A stretch of DNA of 64,000 nt from Deltaproteobacteria bacterium (GTDB lineage Bacteria > Myxococcota_A > Polyangia > Polyangiales > Sandaracinaceae). The stretch is taken from assembly GCA_017303575.1 (NCBI GenBank), contig JAFLCL010000009.1, forward strand, positions 1 through 64,000, read 5' to 3'. Every line of letters begins with the position of its first letter. Position 1 is the first letter of the stretch. Shown piece after piece: positions 41,742 through 51,255 of this stretch. Both the position numbers and the translations under genes were made by a program. The notes beneath the pieces were generated by a model, which was given only the letters and a program-made list of their open reading frames with translations, made no database searches and was not told the origin of the DNA.

Positions 41742-42749
41742 CTAGCCTGGACCGACGCGGCGACGAGGAGATGCGTCGGGCCAGATCCTCCGCAGCGTGT
41801 CGTCTGCTTCGCACCTCACATCGTCGGCGAGACCGGAGAACGAGAGGAGCGCCTTGGCCGCCTGCTCGGCGAGCCAATCGTCGCGGCTCGTCAACAGCAC
41901 GCGCAATCGCTCCACGATCACGGGCGCATCGAGCCCGACGGACTGGGCGACGTTCGCGGCGAGGCGACTGAGCGTGAGGTCCGCCTCGCACGCATCCGTT
42001 GGGAGGCAAGTCGAGACGAGCGTGTCGATGATCGCCTGTCGGTATGCGTACGCGTTTAGGCCGCGCTCCTTCAAGCAGTGCAGTGCGCCGGCCTTCGCGC
42101 GGGGCTCGCCCTCTCGCACGACCCGGAGCAGGCGCGGCACGACCGCGTCGGGCGGCGCGTTCACGAGCCTCCGCGCGATGTCTTCGACGGTCGGGTCGTA
42201 GTCATCGTCGAGGAAGCAGATCGCATCGTCGATGGCGCTCGGGACCGTTGCGTGGAGCGAGGCGAGCGCGCCGCCCGCGTAGTTGCGCACCCACACAGTG
42301 CTGCTCGCTCGCGCACCGCGGAGAACCTCGAGCGGTTCGGGTTCGTTCGGTGCCAGCTGGAGCAGTGAGAAAGCGGCGTACATCCGCGCGAGGTCACGCT
42401 CGGATTCCAAGAGACTCGCGAGACGCGCGCGGATCGTGTCGTCGAGGTAGCCGACCCTGCCGATGGCCACGCTCGCGCACTCACGGAGGTGTTCGTCGTC
42501 CGAGAGCAGCGCGTCCGAGAGAGCTGTCGCGACCTCGCCCGATCCATTCCCGACCGCACCCAGCCAGTGCGCCGCGAACGAGCGGAGGGTCGACGCCTCG
42601 TTCCTGAGCGTCGCGAGCAAGGGAGCGACGGCCTCGCTGTCGTTCGGTCCGAGCTGCCAGAAGTGGCTCAACAGCTCGGTGGCGTCGTTGGTGCCGCGCC
42701 GTTCGATCTCCGAGAGCCAATCCTCGATATGCTCACGCGTTGCGCTCAC
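41742..42749 (-). CDS. HEAT-repeat protein
   Basis: The GTG at 42749 is chosen because protein-like composition starts there; the frame remains open to 42836. The 335 residues form repeated helical pairs with Leu/Ala spacing and Arg/Asp capping (e.g. SFAAHWLGAVGNGSGEVATALSDAL, LLRVVREGEPRAKAGALHCL), the HEAT/PBS-lyase pattern, which acts as a protein-protein scaffold. No enzymatic motif is visible. Confidence 0.75.
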   Translation of the reverse strand: MSATREHIEDWLSEIERRGTNDATELLSHFWQLGPNDSEAVAPLLATLRNEASTLRSFAAHWLGAVGNGSGEVATALSDALLSDDEHLRECASVAIGRVGYLDDTIRARLASLLESERDLARMYAAFSLLQLAPNEPEPLEVLRGARASSTVWVRNYAGGALASLHATVPSAIDDAICFLDDDYDPTVEDIARRLVNAPPDAVVPRLLRVVREGEPRAKAGALHCLKERGLNAYAYRQAIIDTLVSTCLPTDACEADLTLSRLAANVAQSVGLDAPVIVERLRVLLTSRDDWLAEQAAKALLSFSGLADDVRCEADDTLRRIWPDASPRRRVGPG

Positions 42750-42843
42750 GCGACGCCGCGCTCTCGAAGGCAGTTCGTGACGGCGAGGCGAGGCCATGAT
42801 GGCTTCGCTCGTGGCGCGAGCGAGAGGTTGCTCCAAAGTGCGA

Positions 42844-43611
42844 TCAGTCGTCTGTCGAGATCACGTTTGGCACGCAGTAGGTCCAGCAGCCGCCCCCGGA
42901 GCGGCACGACTGGCCGCACGTCGACTCTCGAAACGTCGAGCATCCGCCCTGCCAAATGCAGTCCTCGAGCGGTACGCACGCCTCGTACGAGTCGTACCGT
43001 GCGCAATACCATTCGAGCCCGCCATCGGTCCTCGACTGACAATCGGAGGGGCAGCGCGAGCGAATGCAGTGCGTATCGCCCGAGCGCCGTGTGGCGCAAA
43101 CACCGTCGCAGTTCTCGGCCGTGCAGGCCTCTCCTTGCTGGACGCTGCAACGACCCGCCGCGGTGCAGGCGCGCCCCTCGCACTCGAAGTCCTCAGCGCA
43201 TGCTTCTCCGGCCGCTCTGAGCGACTGGCACGTTCCGTCGCCGCAGTACGTGCCCGCGCCGCAGACACTCGGGCAGATGGTGCATGGAAGCGTGGGGTCC
43301 TCGGAACAGAGAACCCTTTCTCCGGCGACGCAGTCGAACTGTCCTACTCGGTCGTCCGTGCATGGCTCTGCGCACAACTGACGCTCGCGATCACACGTGT
43401 TCTGCGCGATGAGGTCGGCACAGTCCGCGCTCGTCGCGCATTCGCGCGTGCACGTGCTCGCGTAGCCGCTGCAATAGGGCGTGATCATCGCGCACTCGCG
43501 CGCCGGGCCCTCGGGCGAATAACAGACGCTCTCCGGCTCGGCCTCCCGGCCGCAGCCCGCCGCCATACAGACCGCCAACGCCCCCACCAGGTTTCGGACC
43601 GTCCCATTCAT
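42844..43611 (-). CDS. Cys-rich lipoprotein
   Basis: The start at 43611 gives 255 residues with a signal sequence ending AAGC (lipobox, Cys about 20). The mature chain has more than 30 Cys residues in repeated CxxxxxCxxxC patterns, typical of myxobacterial surface proteins. It is probably outer-membrane attached and disulphide-bonded. Its role is unknown. Confidence 0.7.
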   Translation of the reverse strand: MNGTVRNLVGALAVCMAAGCGREAEPESVCYSPEGPARECAMITPYCSGYASTCTRECATSADCADLIAQNTCDRERQLCAEPCTDDRVGQFDCVAGERVLCSEDPTLPCTICPSVCGAGTYCGDGTCQSLRAAGEACAEDFECEGRACTAAGRCSVQQGEACTAENCDGVCATRRSGDTHCIRSRCPSDCQSRTDGGLEWYCARYDSYEACVPLEDCIWQGGCSTFRESTCGQSCRSGGGCWTYCVPNVISTDD

Positions 43612-43697
43612 CGTCCACCTCCGCTGTTGTTCAAGCTCGCGCGAACGACGAGGTGCCGTCAACTGGAAAACGGTCACACCCTCGAGCTGTCGTCGTC

Positions 43698-44567
43698 GTG
43701 ACGAGCACGGCGTTCGAGAAGCGAGTGCGCGGCTACGACGTGGTCGAGCAGGGGCATCGTGTGCGTCGTCTCTTGCCGTCGCCCGAGCTGCCGATGGTCG
43801 GGCCCTTCGTTCTCTTCGATCACTTCGGCCCTGCGACGCTCGCTCCGGGGGAGGGTGTCGACATCGCACCACACCTCCACGCGCACCTCGCGACGGTGAC
43901 GTACTTCTTCGAGGGCGCGACGCATCACACAGACGACCTCGGTCACGACGTGATCGTCGAGCGCGGCGACGTCGCGTGGATGCACGCGGGCGCGGGGATC
44001 GTCCACGCGGAGCGAACGCCGGACGTGTTCCGCGCGACCGGCGGCGTGGGGCACGGCGTCCAGATGTGGACGGCCCTGCCCGAGGCCGTCGAGCGAAGCG
44101 CGCCGCGGTTCCAGCGCGTTCGCGCCGCGAACGTCCCGCACGTCGTCGTCGATGGCGTGTCGGTGCGCGTGCTCGTGGGCGAGGCGTTCGGTGCGCGGTC
44201 GCCCGTGGAGGCGAGCTCGCACGTACGCCTGATGGAAGCGCGCACGACCACAAGCGCCGGCGAGATCGCGCTCCCGCCCTCGAGCGGTCGACACGCGCTC
44301 TACGTCGTCGAGGGGATCGTCGCGATCGACGGAACCCGCATCGGCGTGGGCACGTTGCTGCTGCTCCGCGAAGGCCACACCCCGCGCGTGAAGCTCGAGC
44401 CCCAGACGACGATGCTCGTCTTCGGCGGCGACCCGCTCGGACGGCGGTACCTCCAGGGCAACGTGATCGGCAGCAGCGAAGACCGCCTCGAACAGGCCCT
44501 CTCGAGCCCAGTCGCAGTCTCTGCGTCGAGGGCGCGCGGAGCTGAGCGAGCGCCTCGTCACGCGTGA
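43698..44567 (+). CDS. pirin family protein
   Basis: The GTG at 43698 is preferred (289 residues). The bicupin pattern is clear: VRRLLPSPELPMVGPFVLFDHFGP, then the metal-site HLHAHLATVTYFFEGATHHTD (His-x-His.. Glu-equivalent) and WMHAGAGIVHAER. The C-terminal cupin lacks strong metal residues. Bacterial pirins act as quercetinases or regulators. A second pirin lies at 52230. Confidence 0.85.
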   Translation: MTSTAFEKRVRGYDVVEQGHRVRRLLPSPELPMVGPFVLFDHFGPATLAPGEGVDIAPHLHAHLATVTYFFEGATHHTDDLGHDVIVERGDVAWMHAGAGIVHAERTPDVFRATGGVGHGVQMWTALPEAVERSAPRFQRVRAANVPHVVVDGVSVRVLVGEAFGARSPVEASSHVRLMEARTTTSAGEIALPPSSGRHALYVVEGIVAIDGTRIGVGTLLLLREGHTPRVKLEPQTTMLVFGGDPLGRRYLQGNVIGSSEDRLEQALSSPVAVSASRARGAERAPRHA

Positions 44568-44791
44568 GCTCGAGCATGCGCATCTCGCCGACGCCGGTGA
44601 ACCGAAGCGTGTCCGCGCTCACGGTGTCGAGCCGGAACACATACCCTGTGTTGCGATGCGCCAGCACGGCGCCAGCGACGAGCGCGTCCACGTGCAGCGG
44701 TGAGGTGTCGGGGGCGCGATGCTGCGTCATCCGCGCACCCCAACCGAGGCAGGCTCGAATCGTCGCCGCCTCGCGTGCTACGAGGGCGGGC

Positions 44792-45172
44792 ATGATCGAT
44801 CACATGGGCATCAGCGTCAGCGATCCTGCCAAGAGCCGGGCGTTCTACGAGGCGGCGCTCGCGCCGCTCGGGTATGCGGTGCTCAGGGTCGTGCCGGCGG
44901 AGCACACTGGCGGCCGCGTCGTGCTCGGGATGGGCGTCGCGCCCAAGCCCGACTTCTGGATCACCGAGGGCACGCCGAACGTGCCGCCGCTCCACATCGC
45001 GTTTCGCGCCGAGTCACGCGCAGCGGTCGACGCGTTCTACGCGGCCGCGATCGCAGCAGGCGGTCGCGACAACGGTCCTCCGGGACTTCGTCCGCACTAC
45101 CACCAGGGCTACTACGGTGCGTTCGTGATCGACCCCGACGGCAACAACGTCGAGGCCGTGATCCACGGTTGA
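44792..45172 (+). CDS. VOC (glyoxalase-fold) family protein
   Basis: The 126-residue product starts at ATG 44792 (upstream frame is non-coding-like). MIDHMGISVSDPAKSRAFYEAAL, HIAFRAESRAAVDAF and the terminal GYYGAFVIDPDGNNVEAVIHG are typical of a one-domain vicinal oxygen chelate enzyme; His4 and Glu122-type positions would bind metal. The substrate is unknown. Confidence 0.88.
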   Translation: MIDHMGISVSDPAKSRAFYEAALAPLGYAVLRVVPAEHTGGRVVLGMGVAPKPDFWITEGTPNVPPLHIAFRAESRAAVDAFYAAAIAAGGRDNGPPGLRPHYHQGYYGAFVIDPDGNNVEAVIHG

Positions 45173-45231
45173 GGGACCGAGAAGCCGTCGTTTCTCGGCG
45201 TGCTGGATCTGGCCTCTCGGACCCTCCCCAA

Positions 45232-45254
45232 CCCCTCCCTCCGGGAGGGGCTTT
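45232..45254 (+). terminator. bidirectional terminator-like hairpin
   Basis: CCCCTCCC (45232-45239) pairs with GGGAGGGG (45243-45250) across a 3-nt loop, followed by CTTT. It lies between the convergent VOC and arr genes. A second hairpin (CCGAGAA/TTCTCGG) sits at 45178-45200. Confidence 0.6.
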
Positions 45255-45272
45255 CCCTCCCGACCGCGGCCG

Positions 45273-45680
45273 TCACTCTTCGATCGCTTCGATTCCTTGC
45301 GCGGCGAGCTTCGCGAGGCTGGCGCGCATCGCGTCGAGCTGCTCTTGCGTGTGGCCGAGCCACTCCGTCACCTCCGAGATCACGCGCAGCGGCTCGCGTG
45401 TTCGGTAGGACTTCGTCGGGTTGCCGGGAAAGCGCTTGTTCGTGAGGTTCGGGTCGTCCTCGAAGGTGCCAGTGGGCTCGACCACGTAGATGCGGCCGCG
45501 GCCTTCGCCCACCGCGAGCTCCGCGCCCCACGTCGCCGCGTCGAGCGTCTCGGTCAGGTAGACGAACTGCGCGGGCTTGCGAGCGCCGTAGTTCGAGACT
45601 CGACCGGCCTCGATGAGATCACCGACGCGTAGGTCTGCCTTGGTGCCGTGGAAGAACGTGCGAGAGGAGAGCTCGGTCAT
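45273..45680 (-). CDS. arr: rifamycin ADP-ribosyltransferase
   Basis: The start at 45680 gives 135 residues, the normal Arr length. The signature segments are intact: RTFFHGTKADLRVGDLI, SNYGARKPAQFVYLTETLDAA, WGAELAVGEGRGRIYVVEPTG, FEDDPNLTNKRFPGNPTKSY and VISEVTEWLGH. Arr transfers ADP-ribose from NAD+ to rifamycins, inactivating them. It lies downstream of an ATP-grasp gene, with 11 bp between. An alternative GTG at 45695 exists. Chromosomal arr genes are common in soil bacteria. Confidence 0.92.
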   Translation of the reverse strand: MTELSSRTFFHGTKADLRVGDLIEAGRVSNYGARKPAQFVYLTETLDAATWGAELAVGEGRGRIYVVEPTGTFEDDPNLTNKRFPGNPTKSYRTREPLRVISEVTEWLGHTQEQLDAMRASLAKLAAQGIEAIEE

Positions 45681-45691
45681 GCGTGGAGCAT

Positions 45692-46531
45692 TCACGCGCT
45701 CGAGGCACGGAGCCAGCGATCGATCGCGTCCGCGAAGCGGGTGAGCGCGGGCGGGTGCTGCGCGAGGAAGAGCGAGGGCTCGAGCAGCTCGAGCTCCATG
45801 ACCACGGGACTGCCGTGCGCGTCCCGCACCACGTCCACGCGCGCGTAGAGCAGACGCGACGCGTAGGGCGCGAGCGCCTTCGTGGCGAGCGCACGCTCGT
45901 CGTCCGCCACCGGCACGAGGGCGACCGACTCCTTCTCACCCGAGAGGCGCGGCGACTTGCGCACGGCGTGCGTCACCTCGCCATCGATCCACACCAGCGC
46001 GCGCTCGCCGCTGTGCTCGACGGCCTCGAGGTAGGGCTGGATCAAGACGTCGCGCTCCGTGGCGAGCGCGCGCGCGAACGTGATCGCCTCGAGGTGCTGC
46101 TCGCGTGAGAAGCGTGCTGTGCGAAACGAGGCGGCCGAGACTGCGGGCTTCACCACCAGCGCGCCGTCGAACGGCAGCGTGTCGATCGGCTCATCGCGGA
46201 GGACGAGCGAGGTCGGCACCGTGGGCACGCCGCGCTCGCGCAGCGCGAGGAGGTAGCGCTTGTGGAGGTTCTCGAGCAGCACGTCCGCGGGGTTCGCGAC
46301 GGGCCCGCGCAGCGAGCCGATCCACGACGCGAAGGCCTCGGGTCGGTGGAGGTAGTCCCACGTCGAGCGAAGGAGCGTGGCGGCCTGAGGACGAGCCCAG
46401 TCCTCGCGGCCGTCGTCCCACGCGACCCTACGCGCCGCGATGCCGCGAGCCTCGAGCGCGGCGAGCAACAGCGGCTCGTCGGGATCGGGCTCGGGCAGAG
46501 GGTGAGAGGTCGCGATGCGCAGCTCGGTCAT
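45692..46531 (-). CDS. ATP-grasp protein
   Basis: The 279-residue product has ATP-grasp features: an N-terminal lobe with LLRSTWDYLHRPEAF, lid strand VVKPAVSAASFRTARF, IQPYLEAVEHSGERALVWIDGEVTHAVRK and the metal-binding MELELLEPSLF near the C-terminus. The family joins acid and amine substrates with ATP; the nearest type is RimK/glutathione-synthase-like. Substrates are unknown. Probably cotranscribed with arr. Confidence 0.8.
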   Translation of the reverse strand: MTELRIATSHPLPEPDPDEPLLLAALEARGIAARRVAWDDGREDWARPQAATLLRSTWDYLHRPEAFASWIGSLRGPVANPADVLLENLHKRYLLALRERGVPTVPTSLVLRDEPIDTLPFDGALVVKPAVSAASFRTARFSREQHLEAITFARALATERDVLIQPYLEAVEHSGERALVWIDGEVTHAVRKSPRLSGEKESVALVPVADDERALATKALAPYASRLLYARVDVVRDAHGSPVVMELELLEPSLFLAQHPPALTRFADAIDRWLRASSA

Positions 46532-46565
46532 CGCGCGGAGTGTGACGCGTCAGGCGCCGCGCGTG

Positions 46566-47057
46566 TCAGCCGCGGTAGGCCTTCTCGAGCGTGGCGATGT
46601 CGAGCTTCTTCATCGTCAGCATCGCGTCGCTCACGCGCCTCGCGCGCGCAGGATCCGGGTCGGCCACCATCTCACCGAGGACCTTGGGCACGATCTGCCA
46701 GCGCACGCCGAAACGATCGATGCACCAGCCGCACTCGACGACCTCGCCGCCGTCGGCCGTGAGCGCGTCCCAGTAGCGGTCGAGCTCCGCCTGATCGTCG
46801 CATTCGACGACGAGCGAGATCGCATCGTTGAACTCGTGGTGCGGCCCCGCGGTCATGGCCTGGAAGTGGCGACCGAAGAGCGTGAAGTCCACCACCTTCA
46901 CCGAGCCCGCTGGGCCGCTCGGCGAGTCGCTCTGCATCGTGGTCACGTGGTCCACGCTCGAGCGCGGAAAGATCGACGCGTAGAGTCTCGCAGCGCCCTC
47001 TGCGTCCTTGGTGTACCAGAGGCTCGGGAAGATCTTGTCTCTCGTCTCGCGCTTCAT
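46566..47057 (-). CDS. VOC/PhnB-like protein
   Basis: The 163-residue protein starts KIFPSLWYTKDAEGAARLYASIFP and contains FTLFGRHFQAMTAGPHHEFNDAISLVVECDDQAELDRYWDAL and DRFGVRWQIVPKVL, typical of the 3-demethylubiquinone-9 3-methyltransferase-like (PhnB/VOC) family. The name reflects history; the enzymatic role is unproven. Confidence 0.88.
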   Translation of the reverse strand: MKRETRDKIFPSLWYTKDAEGAARLYASIFPRSSVDHVTTMQSDSPSGPAGSVKVVDFTLFGRHFQAMTAGPHHEFNDAISLVVECDDQAELDRYWDALTADGGEVVECGWCIDRFGVRWQIVPKVLGEMVADPDPARARRVSDAMLTMKKLDIATLEKAYRG

Positions 47058-47084
47058 GTCGTCTCCTGTCGGTGAGAGATGGGC

Positions 47085-48563
47085 TCAGCGGAGCACGGCG
47101 TCGCCGAGCCGCTCCATGACGTGCGCGGCGCGCTCGCCGAGATCGTCTGCGCGCGCGGGATCGCCGATCTCGGCGAACACGTCGTCGAGCACGCTCGGGT
47201 CGTCGGGCTGATCGACGAACGAGTGCGCCACGAGCTGCGCGGCGTCGATGCACGTGAGGGCGTCGAGCTTGGCCACGAGACCTCGCACCTCGCCGATCAC
47301 CTCCTCGGCGTCGTCGGGCGAGATCGCGATGTGCTCGGAGAGGAGCGCGAGACGGATCGCGCGCAGGCTCGCGTCCGGTCGCTCCGTGCACCACGCGAGG
47401 CAGAGCTCGGAGTCGAAGCCCATCGAGCGGTTGGTGAGGTTCGCGCTGCCGATGACGAGGATGCGATCGTCGACCACGCACAGCTTGGAGTGCACGTACG
47501 TGATGGGCGGCGCCTTCTCGCTCTCGGCGTGCTCCGCGCTCGGCTCCATCGCGGGGCAGTACACGCCGAAGCGGTGACCGTTCGCGTCCGCCGTGCGCCT
47601 GAGCGCATGGAGCATCACGCGCTGGGGGTTCGCGACGGCCGCGCGCTCGAGCCTGCCCTCGGTGCGGCGTGGCAGGAGGACGACGATCTCGAGGCGCGGG
47701 CGCGAGGTGTCGCGAAGACGCTGGACCAGCGCCTGCCCCATCGCGTGCGAGGTGAGGTACTGCGTCTCGATGTACACGTGGGACTCGGCCGCGGCGATCG
47801 CGTCGGTCATGAGCTGCTCGAGCTCACGGATCTCGGGGCGGCCGTCGCGTGGATCGGCGGGGCGCGTGCGCACGATCGCGACCTCCGCGGGCGCGATGGG
47901 GTGGTGGCACCATGGCGGCTCGCGCGGCGTGGGCGCGATGCGAGGCGAGAACGGCGCACCACCCGCGCGCGCCCAGCGATCCACGAAGACCTTCACGAGC
48001 TCGTGGACGACCTCGCCGCGCACGACGGCCTGCACGTCGTGGTACGGGCCGTACGGCTCACCGTCGAGATCCACGCGCCGCGGATCGGCCGGCAGGTGGT
48101 GGCGGTCGTCCCAGCGCGAGTCGCAGAGATCGATGCCGCCCACGAAGGCCGTGTGACCGTCGATCAGCACCATCTTCTCGTGCTGGCTCGCGCCCGCGGG
48201 ATGCGCCGCGTCCCACACGCAGTGGACGCGACCGTCCGCGATCTCCTCGAGCCGCGCGGCCGTCGCCCACTCGCGATCGATCGTGTAGACGGGGCTCCAG
48301 TCCCAGGGGAGCACGCGGACCTCGAGCTCGGGCGAGCGTGCGCACGCGCGCTTCAGCACCGCGGCGAGCGTGTGCTCGTTCGGATCCTCACCCGCGTCGC
48401 GGCGCAGGACGACGCGCGTGTCGAGCTGCCAGCCCGTGATCAGGACCATCGTGCGCGCCGACTCGATCGCGTCGGCCACGGCCCGGAAGTAGTCGCATGC
48501 GTCGACGATCACGCCGCTCTCGGCACGAGACACGAGGAGACAGTTCCGACCCGGTCGAAGCAT
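47085..48563 (-). CDS. phospholipase D/cardiolipin synthase-like protein
   Basis: The 492-residue product carries two HKD motifs: HEKMVLIDGHTAFVGGID (His128, Lys130) and HSKLCVVDDRILVIGSANL (about residue 363). Two HKD sites form one active centre that hydrolyses or transfers phosphatidyl groups through a phosphohistidine. The RSMGFDSE motif follows the second site. It is the second gene in a coupled pair after the EEP-family gene (4-bp overlap). Confidence 0.9.
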   Translation of the reverse strand: MLRPGRNCLLVSRAESGVIVDACDYFRAVADAIESARTMVLITGWQLDTRVVLRRDAGEDPNEHTLAAVLKRACARSPELEVRVLPWDWSPVYTIDREWATAARLEEIADGRVHCVWDAAHPAGASQHEKMVLIDGHTAFVGGIDLCDSRWDDRHHLPADPRRVDLDGEPYGPYHDVQAVVRGEVVHELVKVFVDRWARAGGAPFSPRIAPTPREPPWCHHPIAPAEVAIVRTRPADPRDGRPEIRELEQLMTDAIAAAESHVYIETQYLTSHAMGQALVQRLRDTSRPRLEIVVLLPRRTEGRLERAAVANPQRVMLHALRRTADANGHRFGVYCPAMEPSAEHAESEKAPPITYVHSKLCVVDDRILVIGSANLTNRSMGFDSELCLAWCTERPDASLRAIRLALLSEHIAISPDDAEEVIGEVRGLVAKLDALTCIDAAQLVAHSFVDQPDDPSVLDDVFAEIGDPARADDLGERAAHVMERLGDAVLR

Positions 48564-49330
48564 CAGCGCACCTCCGAAGAACGCGCGCTCTCCGATCGCT
48601 CGGGGCGCGTGGTGATCTCCACGATCGCGGGGAGGTGATCCGAGGCCGCGCGGATCTCGCGCAGGCTCGGCCGCGCCACCCGGCGCACCGCCAGCCGTCG
48701 ATCGACGAGCACGTGATCGAGCCGAAGGAACGGCGCGATCGCGGGGAACGTCGCGCGCGTCTCGGCGCGCAGCAGCGTGTCGCCGAGGAGGCGCGTGAGC
48801 GTGCGTGAGGTGGGGCCGTCGTTGAGGTCACCGCCCACGATGCGCGGCCGCGTCGGAGGCCCGAGGCGCTCGAGGATCGCCTCGACCTGTCGGAGTCGGT
48901 CGAGCGCCAGGAGGCCGAGGTGAGTGACGACGAGCTCGATCGATCCCAGCGGCCCGTGGATCACGCCGCGGGTCATGGCGCGCGGCTCGGCACCGGGGCT
49001 CGCGGGAAGGACGTGCGTCGAGGCGTCGGTGATCGGGAGCCTCGACACGATCGCGTTGCCGTAGGAGGCCTCGCCCTCTTCGATCGCCGCGCCGAAGACG
49101 TGCGTGTGACCGAGCCTCAGCGCGAGCGCGCTCGGCTGATCTTCGCGCGCGCTCCGCGAGCGACCCACGTCGAGCTCCTGCAGCAGCGCGATGTCCACCT
49201 CGAGCGCGCGCAGCACGTCGGCGACGCGGTCGATCGAGCGGCGCAGATCGATGCCCACCGCGCCGTGCACGTTCCAGGTGGCGACGCGGAGCGACGGCGG
49301 GTGAGGGGGCACCGGGTCGGTCGAGTCCAT
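48563..49330 (-). CDS. endonuclease/exonuclease/phosphatase-family protein
   Basis: The start at 49330 gives 255 residues. EEP motifs are present: VATWNVHGAVG (Asn), LLQELD (Glu), GNAIVSR, a His in VVTHLGL, GGDLND (Asp/Asn) and the terminal SDHLPAIVEI. The enzymes cleave phosphodiesters using Mg2+. The PLD-like gene follows by a 4-bp overlap, suggesting joint action on phospholipids or nucleotides. Confidence 0.88.
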   Translation of the reverse strand: MDSTDPVPPHPPSLRVATWNVHGAVGIDLRRSIDRVADVLRALEVDIALLQELDVGRSRSAREDQPSALALRLGHTHVFGAAIEEGEASYGNAIVSRLPITDASTHVLPASPGAEPRAMTRGVIHGPLGSIELVVTHLGLLALDRLRQVEAILERLGPPTRPRIVGGDLNDGPTSRTLTRLLGDTLLRAETRATFPAIAPFLRLDHVLVDRRLAVRRVARPSLREIRAASDHLPAIVEITTRPERSESARSSEVR

Positions 49331-49451
49331 CGCGTCTCGCGACGCACATCCGGTGCCGCCCGCCCCGCGCCGAGGGACGCTCGAAACGCGCTGCTTCGAC
49401 GCGTCATCGAGGCATCGCGCCACAGCCCTGCGCGCTCGCGCACGGGCTCGG

Positions 49452-49925
49452 TCAGCGGTGGTTCTGCTCCGCGCGGAGCAGGTCGACGACCTCGGCGACG
49501 CGTCGCGCGCGGGCCCTGAGGTTCGCCGTCTCCTCGATCGATCGCACGAGCTCCTCGCGGCGCGAGGGTGGGAGCTTGTCGAACACGGCGCGTAGGTGCG
49601 CGTCGTCGAGCCCGCGGGAGAGGTCACCGGGCACGGGCGCATCGCGGGGGTCGGGGTCGAGCGCGATCGTGACCTGGTGCGTCTCGCCGCCGGCCACGCT
49701 CGCTGCCTTGCGGATCGCCGCGCTCACGGGGATGAGCAGCCGCCCGCTGATCACGCCGACCGTGGAGTGATACTCGTAGCCGTTGAGCACCACGCGGACG
49801 TGGGGCCGGTTGCCTCCGCCGATCGCCGCCAGCTGGGCTTGGGTCAGCGGCACACCGACGTTGTGGCCGCCGGTGTGGAGCAGGGTGACGCGGAACGTGG
49901 GCAGGGCTCCTCCTCTCGGGGGCAC
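49452..49925 (-). CDS. DUF1905/YdeI-OmpD-associated family protein
   Basis: The 157-residue protein has a DUF1905 beta-barrel (FRVTLLHTGGHNVGVPLT..., VRVVLNGYEYHSTVGVISGRLLIPVSAAIRKAA) followed by the YdeI/OmdA helical domain (SRREELVRSIEETANLRARARRVAEVVDLL). Members are linked to bacteriocin protection in some bacteria; the mechanism is unclear. Confidence 0.8.
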   Translation of the reverse strand: MPPRGGALPTFRVTLLHTGGHNVGVPLTQAQLAAIGGGNRPHVRVVLNGYEYHSTVGVISGRLLIPVSAAIRKAASVAGGETHQVTIALDPDPRDAPVPGDLSRGLDDAHLRAVFDKLPPSRREELVRSIEETANLRARARRVAEVVDLLRAEQNHR

Positions 49926-49958
49926 TCTAGCCCGCGGAGGATCGGGGCGAGCCGTCGA

Positions 49959-51074
49959 TCAGCCCGCGACGGCCGCGAGCCGATGAGTGGTCCTGCTCTG
50001 CACGAACGTGGCGAGCGCCGACGCGAGGCGCGCGACCGCAAACTCGATGCAACGTGGATCGATCGTCGAGTGGCACAGACGGAACGAGATCTCGTCGCTG
50101 CGACCCGTGCGAAGGAACGGGAGGCCGGGATCGAAGGTCACGCCGCGCGTGATCGCGCGCTCGAGCAGGCTCACGGCGTCGCCGCGCACGCCAGTCTCGA
50201 CGAACACCGAGAAGCCGCCTTCGGGGTCGGCGAAGCGGGCACGCGGAAGGTGCCGACGGATCGCCGCCACGAGGCGCTCCGCCCGCGAGGCGTAGGTGCG
50301 GCGCGCGATCGAGAGGAGCTCGTCGTAGCGATCGGCGAGCAGCGGGTGCTCGAGCATCGCCTGCGACAGCGTGGGGGCCCGCAGATCGCGCTCCTGCTTG
50401 AGCGCGCGTGCCTTCTCGAGAAACGAAGGAGGCGGCACGAGGAAGCCGATGCGCAGGCCGGGGCAGAGCGTCTTCGAGAAGGTGCCGAGGTGGAACGTGC
50501 GTTCGCGAGCGGTGGCGAGCGCGAGCGGCGGCAGCTGTCCGTCGAAGCGCAGCTCCGCGTACGCCTCGTCGGCGATCACGTACCGCGCGGCCGCCACGCA
50601 CGCGTGCTGCGCCTCGGCCGACAGCGCATCGCCCGTCGGGTTCCTCACGCCCGGCATGAGGTACGCGACCTCGGGGCGGGCGCCGTCGCCCGTGAGAACC
50701 GCGCCTGCGCGACGGAGGAGATCGAGCGCGCCGGGGTAGGAGGCTTGGTCGACGCGCACGAGCGTCCCTCGAGAGATCACGAGCGCGCTGGCGATCGAGA
50801 GCGCCTGCTGGGCCCCGCTCGTGACGATCACGTCGTCGGCGCCGATGCGCGCGCCGCGGCGGGTCAGCCGCTCCGCGATCCACGCGCGCAGCTTCGCGCT
50901 GCCCTCGGGCCACGCGTACTGGAGCGCGTCCGCACGAGGCGCGGCGATCGCGCTCGCACACGCAGCTTGGAGCTCATGGCGCGGAAAGAGGCTGGGGTCG
51001 GGGAGGCCGCCTGCGAGCGAGAGCACGCCGCGTTCGGAGGCGAGGTGTTGGAGTCGTTCGATCTCGAGGTGCAC
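49959..51074 (-). CDS. PLP-dependent aminotransferase (fold type I)
   Basis: The 371-residue product has LSLAGGLPDPSLFP, LQYAWPEGSAKLRAWIA, TSGAQQAL, NPTG (Asn145), ADEAYAE (Asp169) and the PLP lysine in GTFSKTLCPGLRIGF (Lys201). These belong to the class I/II group that includes 2-aminoadipate and kynurenine aminotransferases. It lacks the N-terminal GntR domain of MocR regulators. Substrate unknown. Divergent from the M14 peptidase gene. Confidence 0.88.
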   Translation of the reverse strand: MHLEIERLQHLASERGVLSLAGGLPDPSLFPRHELQAACASAIAAPRADALQYAWPEGSAKLRAWIAERLTRRGARIGADDVIVTSGAQQALSIASALVISRGTLVRVDQASYPGALDLLRRAGAVLTGDGARPEVAYLMPGVRNPTGDALSAEAQHACVAAARYVIADEAYAELRFDGQLPPLALATARERTFHLGTFSKTLCPGLRIGFLVPPPSFLEKARALKQERDLRAPTLSQAMLEHPLLADRYDELLSIARRTYASRAERLVAAIRRHLPRARFADPEGGFSVFVETGVRGDAVSLLERAITRGVTFDPGLPFLRTGRSDEISFRLCHSTIDPRCIEFAVARLASALATFVQSRTTHRLAAVAG

Positions 51075-51255
51075 GCAGCGCTAGACAGCACACGTCGTGC
51101 CCACGACGGAACGCTCGACGACCAGAGGGCCCGCTGCGAAGGCTGTCTCGCGTGCGCCGCGCGCCGCCGTGCGATCGTGGCGCGCTGCATCGTCGCCGCC
51201 CGTGGATGGCGGAGAACGACTGGATTCCGTCGAGGTGGAGTCGCACGCTCGCGCG

